Below are positions 57,483-64,000 of a stretch of 64,000 nucleotides of DNA, one piece after another. How positions within the stretch are numbered: the first letter of the stretch is position 1; every line of letters begins with the position of its first letter. Where the stretch lies: NCBI RefSeq assembly GCF_000261365.1, contig NZ_AJVC01000006.1:744001-808000 (forward strand). Reading direction: 5' to 3'. The notes under the pieces are model-generated. The model was not told the origin of the DNA, did not search any database, and saw only the letters and a program-made list of their open reading frames with translations. Made by a program: the position numbers and the translations under genes. This stretch comes from Herbaspirillum sp. GW103 (GTDB taxonomy: Bacteria > Pseudomonadota > Gammaproteobacteria > Burkholderiales > Burkholderiaceae_D).

Positions 57483-57514
57483 TGACACAGATTATAAATG
57501 CTAAATCTGCGTCA
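57483..57514. promoter_or_regulatory. Inverted repeat over the MerR gene promoter
   Basis: TGACACAGATT (57483-57493) and AATCTGCGTCA (57504-57514) form an 11-bp dyad with one mismatch and a 10-bp spacer. On the minus strand it covers TTGACT (57522-57517), a 20-nt spacer and TATAAT (57496-57491), the stretched spacing typical of MerR targets. Confidence 0.75.
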
Positions 57515-57525
57515 TGAGTCAAGTG

Positions 57526-57556
57526 TGACGCATTTATTCGGTACAATTCTGCGTCA
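57526..57556. promoter_or_regulatory. Second inverted repeat at the start of the photolyase operon
   Basis: TGACGCA (57526-57532) and TGCGTCA (57550-57556) repeat the half-sites of the neighbouring operator with a 17-bp spacer. A plus-strand -10 (TACAAT, 57542-57547) lies between them. The right half-site ends at the first base of the DUF2256 start codon. Confidence 0.7.
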
Positions 57557-57732
57557 TGAAACCCAAAAGCCAGATCAGCGGACATCGCGGCAACAAGGCG
57601 CACTTGCCCAGCAAGCCCTGCGCCGTGTGCGGCCTGCCCATGACCTGGCGGCGCGCCTGGGCGAAGAACTGGGAGGAGGTCCGATACTGTTCCCAAGCCT
57701 GTCGCCGCAAGCGCGTCCATCCTGGTCTTTGA
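57556..57732 (+). CDS. DUF2256 zinc-ribbon protein
   Basis: A 58-residue protein, short and basic, with Cys22, Cys25, Cys45 and Cys49 (KPCAVCGLPMTWRR ... RYCSQACR) as a probable zinc site. It matches DUF2256, a family commonly encoded next to photolyase or cryptochrome genes; function unknown. No ribosome site precedes the ATG, and a TACAAT -10 element ends only 8 bp before it, so the mRNA may be leaderless. It ends 11 bp before the photolyase-like gene, with GAGGAG near its stop serving that gene. Confidence 0.85.
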   Translation: MKPKSQISGHRGNKAHLPSKPCAVCGLPMTWRRAWAKNWEEVRYCSQACRRKRVHPGL

Positions 57733-57743
57733 GGAGTCGAGCC

Positions 57744-59060
57744 ATGTACCGCAAACATCAATTCGACCTGATCCTGGATATGCCTTCCCCGGAAGACTGT
57801 CCCGCTGCTTCCCCCGCCCCCGTAGACCGGCTGGCCCAGCCCCTGGCCTTGCTGCCCTTGCTGCCGACCCTGGCCGCCGCGCGCGAACGCATTGCCGCCG
57901 TGCGACCGGGGGCTTACGCACGCACCCGCAACAGTCTCGACGGTGCCGTGACCGGGCTGTCGCCCTATCTCACGCACGGCCTGGTCAGTCTGCGCGAGGT
58001 CTTGGCCGGGGTATGCCGCCGACAGGCGCTGGATGTGCAGCACAAGTTCGTCTACGAGCTGGGCTGGCGCGCCTTCTATCGCTACGTGTGGGCGCGGCGC
58101 GGGGCGCGCATCTTCGATTCGCTGCACGCCGGGCCACTGCCGGAGTCGGCTTACGCCCGCGAGCTGCCAGCCGACATCCGCGAAGCCGCCACCGGCCTGC
58201 CCGTCATCGACCAGGCCGTGCGCACCCTGTATGCCACCGGGACCCTGCACAATCACGCGCGCATGTGGCTGGCCAGCTACGTGGTGCATCTGCGCAAGGT
58301 CCATTGGCGCGCCGGTGCAGACTGGATGGTCGGCCATCTGCTGGATGGCGACCTGGCCAGCAATCACCTGAGCTGGCAGTGGGTGGCCGGTACCGGCAGT
58401 CACAAGCCCTATCTTTTCAATGCCGAGAACGTGGCCAAATACGCACCGTCCGAATGGCACAGCCCGGGTACGGTGGTAGATACCTCCTATGAAGCTTTAG
58501 GCGAAATTGCTCTCCATCCCGACCCGGTGGCGGCCGAACCGGCCCAGCGCATGCGGGAGCGCTGCAAGGAGCCGGCACTGCTGTCAATGCCACCTGAATA
58601 TTTGGGCAGCATTGCGCCCGAGCCTGACGCCGTAGCCGGACGGGATGTCTGGCTGGTTCATCCATGGAGCCTGGGCGAGTTGCCCGCCGATCTGTCGCCC
58701 GATACGGTAGTGGTCGGTCTTTATCTCTCGGACTTCCATCTGCTGTGGCCCTGGGACCAGCGTCGCTGGGCCTTCGTGGGAGCGCGCATGCGTGAGCTCA
58801 CGCCGCTGTGCTGGCATGGCGATGCCGCCACCGTCGGGCGCGCGCTCAAGGCGGCGCGCAGCGTGCGTTGCCTGGCCGATCCGCATCTTGCGCCCTGGCT
58901 GCCGCTGTGGGCGCAATGTGTGGCGCCGCCGGACCTGTTCCCGGTGGTGGACAAGCCCAGTGACCTGTTCACGCAATGGTGGCGCCGCAGTACCCAAGGT
59001 CTGCAGACGGCTGCCGAGCTGCTGGCGCGCACCGAGCGCAGGGAGCGGCGCGATGGCTGA
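57744..59060 (+). CDS. Photolyase/cryptochrome-like FAD protein with apparently permuted domains
   Basis: 438 residues. Residues 60-235 match the photolyase FAD-binding domain: GLSPYLTHG, ELGWRAFYRYVW, TGLPVIDQAVRTLYATGTLHNHARMW, DGDLASNHLSWQWVAG. The N-terminal antenna domain that should come first is missing. Instead residues 300-395 look like such an alpha/beta domain (DVWLVHPWSLG, TVVVGLYLSDFHLLWPWDQRRWAFVGARM). GAGGAG precedes the ATG. It could be a light sensor or a repair enzyme. The FAD assignment is firm; the permutation is inferred from sequence pattern. Confidence 0.85.
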   Translation: MYRKHQFDLILDMPSPEDCPAASPAPVDRLAQPLALLPLLPTLAAARERIAAVRPGAYARTRNSLDGAVTGLSPYLTHGLVSLREVLAGVCRRQALDVQHKFVYELGWRAFYRYVWARRGARIFDSLHAGPLPESAYARELPADIREAATGLPVIDQAVRTLYATGTLHNHARMWLASYVVHLRKVHWRAGADWMVGHLLDGDLASNHLSWQWVAGTGSHKPYLFNAENVAKYAPSEWHSPGTVVDTSYEALGEIALHPDPVAAEPAQRMRERCKEPALLSMPPEYLGSIAPEPDAVAGRDVWLVHPWSLGELPADLSPDTVVVGLYLSDFHLLWPWDQRRWAFVGARMRELTPLCWHGDAATVGRALKAARSVRCLADPHLAPWLPLWAQCVAPPDLFPVVDKPSDLFTQWWRRSTQGLQTAAELLARTERRERRDG

Positions 59061-59466
59061 TGCCGATCCCAAGCCACGGGACGAACTGACCGTGCTCTAC
59101 GATGGCGCCTGTCCGCTGTGCCGACGCGAGATCAGCCTCTACCAGCGTGGTGCGCAGGAGGCTCCCCTGCGCTTTTGCGATATCAGCCGTACCGACGTGT
59201 CCCCGACCGATCTTCCGGCAGGGTTCACGCGCGCGCAGCTACTGGCGCGCTTTCATGTGCGTCGAAGCGATGGTGTGGTCTTCAGCGGTGCCGAGGCCTT
59301 CGTCCAGTTGTGGGCGAGCTTGCCGGGCTGGCGCTGGCTGGCCGGGCTGGCGCGCCTGCCCGGCATGTTGTGGCTGATGGAACGCAGCTATCGCGCTTTC
59401 CTGCAGGTACGCCCGGCCGTGCGGCGGCTGGTGGTGCGCCTGGAGCGCCGCCGCGAAAGAGGCTGA
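59053..59466 (+). CDS. DCC family thiol-disulfide protein (DUF393)
   Basis: A 137-residue protein with the family signature YDGACPLCRREI, Cys20 and Cys23, and a later hydrophobic helical part (WLAGLARLPGMLWLMERSYRAFL). DCC proteins have a thioredoxin-like CxxC and are predicted oxidoreductases; members often lie near photolyase genes. It overlaps the permuted photolyase-like gene by 8 bp and ends just before the next photolyase, so it belongs to the same transcript. Confidence 0.88.
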   Translation: MADADPKPRDELTVLYDGACPLCRREISLYQRGAQEAPLRFCDISRTDVSPTDLPAGFTRAQLLARFHVRRSDGVVFSGAEAFVQLWASLPGWRWLAGLARLPGMLWLMERSYRAFLQVRPAVRRLVVRLERRRERG

Positions 59467-59467
59467 C

Positions 59468-60934
59468 GTGGCTGTCGGCCTGGTCTGGTTCAAGCGCGAC
59501 CTGCGCCTGCGCGATCATGCGGCGCTGGCCGAGGCTGCGCAGTGCGAGCGCGCCTTCGCGGTCTTCATCATCGAGCCCGCGTGGTTGCAGAGTGTTGAAT
59601 GCGATCCGCGCCATGTGGATTTCCTGCTGCGTTCGCTGGCGCCCTTGCAGCGGGAATTGCAGCGGTGCGGACTGCCGCTGCTGGTGCGGGTGGGCGAGGC
59701 GGTGCAGGTGCTGGAGTCCTTGCGCCGTGCATGGGGTGTCACCCATCTGTTCAGCCATGAAGAAACCGGCCCGGCGTGGAGCTATGCACGCGATATCTCG
59801 GTCAATCGCTGGTGCCGCATCCAGGGCGTGCAATGGCTGGAGTGGCCGCAGACCGGCGTGGTGCGGCGCCTGCGCAGCCGCGATGGCTGGGCTGCGCGCT
59901 GGGTGCGGCGCATGGAGGCGCCGCAGGTGGGCAATCCTGTCGGCTTGCGCGCGCCTGCGGGCATGCAGCCGGACCGTCTGCCGACGCTGACCGAACTGGG
60001 TTTGCCCGAAGTCCGTCTGCAACCGCCTGCCGGCGAGGCGGCAGCGTGGGACACCCTGCGCGCCTTTCTCGGTGGTGGTGCACGGGATTACCGGCGCGGC
60101 ATGTCCAGTCCGCTGACCGCACCCGACGCCTGCAGCCGACTCAGCGCGCATCTGGCCTTCGGTACCATTTCCATGCGCAGCGTGCATCAGGCCACCGAGC
60201 TGGCCATCGAGCACACCGCCGACCGCGAGCTGGCCTACGGCCTGCGCGGCTTCTCCAGCCGCCTGCGCTGGCATTGCCACTTCATGCAGAAGCTGGAAGA
60301 CCAGCCTGATATCGAATGGCGCAACGTCGCGCGTTCGCTGGATGGCTTGCGCCCCGGTGATGGCGGTCCGTGGGGCGTGGAGGCGCAGGCGCGTTTCGAT
60401 GCCTGGTGCGAAGGCCGAACCGGTTATCCCATGATCGACGCCTGCATGCGCCAGCTGTGCGCCACCGGCTGGCTCAACTTCCGCATGCGCGCCATGCTTG
60501 TCAGCTTCGCCGCCTACCACCTTTGGTTGCACTGGCGTGCGCCGGGGCTGTTCCTGGCGCGGCAGTTCCTGGATTTCGAACCGGGCATCCACTGGAGCCA
60601 GATGCAGATGCAGTCCGGCACCACCGGCATCAACACGCTGCGCATTTATTCACCGGCCAAGCAGGCGCGCGATCATGATCCGCTGGGCGAGTACGTGCGG
60701 CGCTGGGTGCCGGAATTCGGCACGGCGGCTTATCCCGATCCCATCGTGGATGAGAAGACGGCGCTCAAGCACGCCAAGGACGCCCTCTACGGCCAGCGCA
60801 GCAGCAGTACTGCGCGGGCGGAAGCCGACGCCATCCAGGGCAGGCATGGTTCGCGCAAGAGCGGCCTGCCGTCGACCGCCCGGCGCCCGCCACGCCAGAA
60901 AATGCCGGATCCGGGGCAGGGCGTCTTGTTCTGA
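59468..60934 (+). CDS. Deoxyribodipyrimidine photolyase / cryptochrome
   Basis: 488 residues from a GTG start 1 bp after the DCC gene. The N-terminal antenna domain begins VGLVWFKRDLRLRDHAAL. The FAD domain contains GRTGYPMIDACMRQLCATGWLNFRMRAM, HWSQMQMQSGTTGINTLRIY and the Trp-rich helices. The ending after residue 440 is basic and disordered. It is of conventional domain order and likely repairs UV pyrimidine dimers using blue light, or acts as cryptochrome. The subclass was not settled. Confidence 0.92.
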   Translation: MAVGLVWFKRDLRLRDHAALAEAAQCERAFAVFIIEPAWLQSVECDPRHVDFLLRSLAPLQRELQRCGLPLLVRVGEAVQVLESLRRAWGVTHLFSHEETGPAWSYARDISVNRWCRIQGVQWLEWPQTGVVRRLRSRDGWAARWVRRMEAPQVGNPVGLRAPAGMQPDRLPTLTELGLPEVRLQPPAGEAAAWDTLRAFLGGGARDYRRGMSSPLTAPDACSRLSAHLAFGTISMRSVHQATELAIEHTADRELAYGLRGFSSRLRWHCHFMQKLEDQPDIEWRNVARSLDGLRPGDGGPWGVEAQARFDAWCEGRTGYPMIDACMRQLCATGWLNFRMRAMLVSFAAYHLWLHWRAPGLFLARQFLDFEPGIHWSQMQMQSGTTGINTLRIYSPAKQARDHDPLGEYVRRWVPEFGTAAYPDPIVDEKTALKHAKDALYGQRSSSTARAEADAIQGRHGSRKSGLPSTARRPPRQKMPDPGQGVLF

Positions 60935-60940
60935 CGCGAG

Positions 60941-60972
60941 ATGCCCGCCTGATCGGTTAGACTGGCGGGCAT
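60941..60972 (+). other. Hairpin enclosing the ruvC start
   Basis: ATGCCCGCC (60941-60949) pairs perfectly with GGCGGGCAT (60964-60972), so the only SD-like sequence and the first two bases of the ATG are in the stem. It may limit ruvC translation or be part of a terminator for the photolyase operon (no T-run). Confidence 0.6.
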
Positions 60973-61513
60973 GAAAATCCTCGGTATCGACCCTGGCTTG
61001 CGCACCACCGGTTTCGGGGTCATCCACAAGCAGGGCAACACGCTCTCCTATATCGCATCCGGCACCATCAAGACCCCGGACGGCGACCTGCCTTCACGCC
61101 TGAAGGTGATCCTGGCCAGTGTTGGCGAAGTGGTGAGGTCCTATGCGCCGGACTGCGCCGCCATCGAAAAAGTGTTCGTCAACGTCAATCCGCAATCTAC
61201 CCTGCTGCTGGGGCAGGCGCGCGGCGCGGCCATTTGCGCGCTGGTGGCCGCCGACCTGGCAGTCGCTGAATATACGGCCCTGCAGGTCAAGCAAGCCGTA
61301 GCCGGCCATGGACGCGCCCAGAAAGCGCAGGTGCAGGAGATGGTGGCGCGGCTGCTGAAGCTGCCCGGCCTGCCGGGTACCGATGCCGCCGATGCGCTGG
61401 GCGTGGCGATCTGCCATGCGCATGGGGGAGGGGTCCTGTCGGACCTTGGCGCGCTGGCCCCGGCGCTGGCGCGCAAGGGCATCCGCATGCGCGGCGGGCG
61501 TCTGGTCGGTTAG
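60971..61513 (+). CDS. ruvC: Holliday junction endonuclease RuvC
   Basis: A 180-residue RNase H-fold resolvase. The first catalytic Asp is in [15 protein letters not shown], Glu in AIEKVFVN, and the late acidic pair in [16 protein letters not shown]. It acts with RuvAB. Its stop overlaps the convergent DUF808 stop by 2 bp. Unlike the common ruvC-ruvA-ruvB order, DUF808 comes between. Confidence 0.97.
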   Translation: MKILGIDPGLRTTGFGVIHKQGNTLSYIASGTIKTPDGDLPSRLKVILASVGEVVRSYAPDCAAIEKVFVNVNPQSTLLLGQARGAAICALVAADLAVAEYTALQVKQAVAGHGRAQKAQVQEMVARLLKLPGLPGTDAADALGVAICHAHGGGVLSDLGALAPALARKGIRMRGGRLVG

Positions 61514-62451
61514 GCTTGCTTTTTGAAGAGGGACAGCACGCGCTGCACCAGCTTCACGACTACCAGCACCACTGCACCGGCGACTATGCCGAAGACGGCA
61601 TTCAAGACCGCCGGAGTGATCGCCCCGAGGGCCGGCCCGACTACCGCGATACCCTCCACGGCGTGCGCCGCCGCCTCGATGGCGTGATGCGCGAAGGGCA
61701 GGCCATGCGTCAGGATGCCGCCGCCGACCATGAACATGGCAATCGTGCCGATCACCGACAGGCTGCGCATCATCTTCGGTGCGGCCGCCAGGACGGCCCG
61801 TCCGATACCGGCCTTGAAGCGTCCCCAGGCGCTCGCGCCTGCGTGCTGCACCAGGTACAGGCCACCGTCATCGAGTTTGACGATGCCGGCCACCAGCCCA
61901 TACACGCCCGCCGTCATGATCAGTGCGATGCCCACCAGCACCGTGATCTGCTGCTGTAGCGGTGCACCGGCGACCGTGCCCAGTGTGATGGCGATGATCT
62001 CGGCTGAAAGGATGAAGTCGGTGCGCACGGCATCCTTGATCTTTTCCTGCTCGTAGACCAGCGGGTCGATGTCGTCGTCGGTCCTGGCGGCGACTTCATG
62101 ATGTTCGTCATCATGCGGAAGATACTTGTGGGCCAGCTTCTCGAAGCCTTCGAAACAGAGGAAGGCACCGCCCAGCATCAGCAGCGGCGTCACCGCCCAG
62201 GGGATGAAGGCGCTGATGGCCAGCGCCGCCGGTACCAGGATGGCCTTGTTCTTCAACGAACCCTTGGCGACCGCCCAGACCACCGGCAGCTCCCGCTCGG
62301 CGCGTACGCCCGCGACCTGCTGGGCGTTGAGGGCCAGGTCGTCGCCCAGCACGCCAGCCGTCTTCTTGGCGGCCACCTTGGTCATCAGGGAAACGTCATC
62401 GAGCACGGTGGCGATGTCGTCAATCAATGCGAAGAAGGCGCTACCGGCCAT
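61510..62451 (-). CDS. DUF808 family membrane protein (YedI-like)
   Basis: A 313-residue inner-membrane protein with about six hydrophobic stretches. The N-terminal half has [42 protein letters not shown] and the [13 protein letters not shown] segment typical of DUF808. A charged cytoplasmic loop ([23 protein letters not shown]) follows. Function is unknown. It is on the opposite strand within the ruv region, which is unusual. Confidence 0.88.
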   Translation of the reverse strand: MAGSAFFALIDDIATVLDDVSLMTKVAAKKTAGVLGDDLALNAQQVAGVRAERELPVVWAVAKGSLKNKAILVPAALAISAFIPWAVTPLLMLGGAFLCFEGFEKLAHKYLPHDDEHHEVAARTDDDIDPLVYEQEKIKDAVRTDFILSAEIIAITLGTVAGAPLQQQITVLVGIALIMTAGVYGLVAGIVKLDDGGLYLVQHAGASAWGRFKAGIGRAVLAAAPKMMRSLSVIGTIAMFMVGGGILTHGLPFAHHAIEAAAHAVEGIAVVGPALGAITPAVLNAVFGIVAGAVVLVVVKLVQRVLSLFKKQA

Positions 62452-62492
62452 GTTTTTCCTTTGTCTTCATCTAAGGGGGGGAGGCTTGGATA

Positions 62493-62508
62493 CTGTTTAT
62501 CCGAACAG
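62493..62508 (+). promoter_or_regulatory. LexA/SOS box upstream of ruvA
   Basis: CTGT-TTATCCGA-ACAG is a perfect CTGT-N8-ACAG dyad, flanked by TA and TG as in the E. coli consensus. It overlaps a TACTGT -35 that lies 17 bp from TATCAT (62514-62519), so LexA binding would block ruvAB transcription. Confidence 0.85.
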
Positions 62509-62565
62509 TGCTGTATCATCGCGGGATTATCACAGAAGCTGCCTCCCACGCACATCCCTGACGCC

Positions 62566-63144
62566 ATGATCGGTCGCCTCTCCGGAATTCTTTTGGAAAA
62601 AATCCCCCCGAACCTGCTGGTCGACTGCCAGGGCGTCGGTTACGAAGTGGCCGTGCCCATGAGCACCTACTACAATCTGCCGGGCCTGGGCGAGAAGGTT
62701 ACGCTGCTGACCCACCTGGCCATCCGTGAGGATGCCCATATCCTGTTCGGGTTTGGGACCGCCGAAGAACGCAATACGTTCAAGGAGCTCATCAAGATTT
62801 CCGGCGTGGGTGCGCGCACGGCGCTGTCCATTCTCTCGGGCATGTCGGTGGCCGACCTGGCCCAGGCCGTGACCCTGCAGGAAGCCGGCCGCCTGACCCG
62901 GGTGCCCGGCATCGGCAAGAAGACCGCCGAACGATTGCTGCTGGAACTGAAAGGCAAGCTCGGCGCCGATCTGGGCGCGGTGGCCGGCGTGGTCCACAGC
63001 GATGCCTCGGCCGACATCCTCAACGCCTTGCTGGCACTGGGCTATTCGGACAAGGAAGCGGCCCTGGCCATGAAGCAGGTGCCCAAGGACAGCAGCGTCT
63101 CGGACGGCATCAAGCTGGCTCTGAAGGCGCTCTCCAAGGGCTGA
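62566..63144 (+). CDS. ruvA: Holliday junction helicase subunit RuvA
   Basis: A 192-residue tetrameric junction-binding protein. Domain I opens [20 protein letters not shown]. Two helix-hairpin-helix motifs are seen ([15 protein letters not shown] and [16 protein letters not shown]). C-terminal domain III ([15 protein letters not shown]) contacts RuvB. The ATG start is fixed by homology; in-frame sequence upstream is antisense to DUF808. Confidence 0.97.
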   Translation: MIGRLSGILLEKIPPNLLVDCQGVGYEVAVPMSTYYNLPGLGEKVTLLTHLAIREDAHILFGFGTAEERNTFKELIKISGVGARTALSILSGMSVADLAQAVTLQEAGRLTRVPGIGKKTAERLLLELKGKLGADLGAVAGVVHSDASADILNALLALGYSDKEAALAMKQVPKDSSVSDGIKLALKALSKG

Positions 63145-63176
63145 TGCACAGGCAAAAGGCAGACAAGGATTAGAGC

Positions 63177-64000
63177 ATGAGCATCCAGACCGACGATTTC
63201 TCCGAACAGCGCATCATCTCCGCCACTCCGGCTTCGGCCAACGAGGAAGCCATCGAGCGTGCGCTGCGGCCCAAGCAGCTGGACGAGTACGTCGGCCAGG
63301 AAAAGGTGCGCGCCCAGCTCGAAATCTTCATCTCGGCCGCCCGCAAGCGTGGCGAGCCGCTCGACCACACCCTGCTGTTCGGCCCGCCCGGCCTGGGCAA
63401 GACCACCATGGCCCACATCATCGCCCGCGAAATGGGCGTGAACCTGCGCCAGACCTCAGGCCCCGTGCTGGAGCGCGCCGGCGACCTGGCCGCGCTGCTC
63501 ACCAATCTCGAAGCCAATGACGTGCTCTTCATCGACGAGATCCACCGCATGTCGCCGGTGGTGGAGGAAATCCTCTACCCGGCACTGGAGGATTATCAGA
63601 TCGACATCATGATCGGCGAAGGCCCGGCCGCCCGTTCGGTGCGCCTGGACCTGCAGCCTTTCACGCTGGTGGGTGCTACCACCCGTGCGGGCATGCTGAC
63701 CAATCCGCTGCGTGACCGCTTCGGTATCGTCGCCCGGCTGGAGTTCTATACCCCGCCCGAGCTGGCCCGCATCGTGACCCGCAGCGCCGGCTTGCTCAAC
63801 GCCCCCATCGTCGAGGAAGGCGCGCTGGAAATCGCCCGCCGCAGCCGTGGCACGCCGCGTATCGCCAACCGCCTGCTGCGCCGCGTGCGCGACTATGCCG
63901 AGGTCAAGGGCGAAGGCCGCATCACCCGCGAAATGGCCGATGCCGCCCTGGTGATGCTGGACGTGGACCCGGTCGGGTTCGACCTGATGGACCGCAAGCT
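63177..64000 (+). CDS. ruvB: Holliday junction helicase RuvB (3' end outside window)
   Basis: The first 274 codons of an AAA+ motor that drives branch migration with RuvA. Walker A is [12 protein letters not shown], Walker B is [10 protein letters not shown], sensor 1 lies in [11 protein letters not shown], the Arg finger region in NPLRDRFGI, and the winged-helix domain begins after residue 250. The gene is open to the window edge. It is 32 bp from ruvA and shares its SOS promoter. Confidence 0.97.
   Translation, partial: MSIQTDDFSEQRIISATPASANEEAIERALRPKQLDEYVGQEKVRAQLEIFISAARKRGEPLDHTLLFGPPGLGKTTMAHIIAREMGVNLRQTSGPVLERAGDLAALLTNLEANDVLFIDEIHRMSPVVEEILYPALEDYQIDIMIGEGPAARSVRLDLQPFTLVGATTRAGMLTNPLRDRFGIVARLEFYTPPELARIVTRSAGLLNAPIVEEGALEIARRSRGTPRIANRLLRRVRDYAEVKGEGRITREMADAALVMLDVDPVGFDLMDRK

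Overview
The window is a stretch of GC-rich (by eye a little over 60 %) betaproteobacterial chromosome. Gene content and order fit an Oxalobacteraceae genome close to Herbaspirillum: a CNP1-like protein, a PP0621-family protein, the MJ0042/DUF3426 protein beside prmA, class Ia nrdAB with a long NrdA, and two Lys/Ala-rich histone H1-like proteins. This placement rests on family recognition and synteny only. I saw no transposase, phage gene, rRNA or CRISPR array. One tRNA gene (Pro, CGG anticodon) is present.

Layout. 1-4.3 kb: end of a polyamine/opine-type ABC transporter operon, with a three-component FAD/[2Fe-2S] amine (opine-like) oxidase encoded between permease and binding protein. 4.5-7.4 kb: infA, a small unknown gene, an acyltransferase-3 gene and tRNA-Pro. 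7.4-15.1 kb: housekeeping block ispB | rplU-rpmA-obgE-proB | rppH-CNP1 | proS. 15.2-18.2 kb: a secreted unknown, a SWIB-domain protein with a histone H1-like tail, and ffh. 18.5-21.2 kb: an NMT1/SsuA-type ABC importer lying between ffh and its usual neighbour ypjD. 21.3-23 kb: ypjD, a PP0621 gene and ampD. 23-27.8 kb: nrdA and nrdB behind two likely NrdR boxes. 28.3-29.9 kb: a repeat-built histone H1-like protein and yggT. 30-37.7 kb: a long minus-strand block (peroxiredoxin, PfkB sugar kinase, DUF3426, prmA, accC, accB, aroQ, TlpA-like, an unknown). 37.8-46.9 kb: plus-strand mpl, yqiA-like, ubiC, RNase II-like, TonB-like, aroE, mtgA, corA and a glycine-zipper lipoprotein. 47-54.7 kb: anmK and an M23 peptidase divergent from tyrS-dtd-ybhB-gpm-like-dusB-fis, then purH to 56.3 kb. 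56.4-60.9 kb: a MerR regulator divergent from DUF2256, an apparently domain-permuted photolyase-like protein, a DCC-family protein and a conventional photolyase/cryptochrome. 61-64 kb: ruvC, a convergent DUF808 gene, then ruvA and ruvB (cut by the window end) behind a clear LexA/SOS box.

The most unusual part is the 56.4-60.9 kb module. The intergenic control region carries two related inverted repeats, one covering a MerR-type (20-nt spacer) promoter for the regulator and one covering the probable, possibly leaderless, start of the photolyase operon. It looks like a light- or stress-controlled repair/sensing unit whose second photolyase-like protein has its FAD domain first and an alpha/beta domain last. 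Other points worth following: the SWIB plus H1-tail fusion, NrdA with two apparent ATP-cones, the SOS box that lets ruvAB be controlled apart from ruvC, and short-period repeats placed just before terminators in several intergenic regions.
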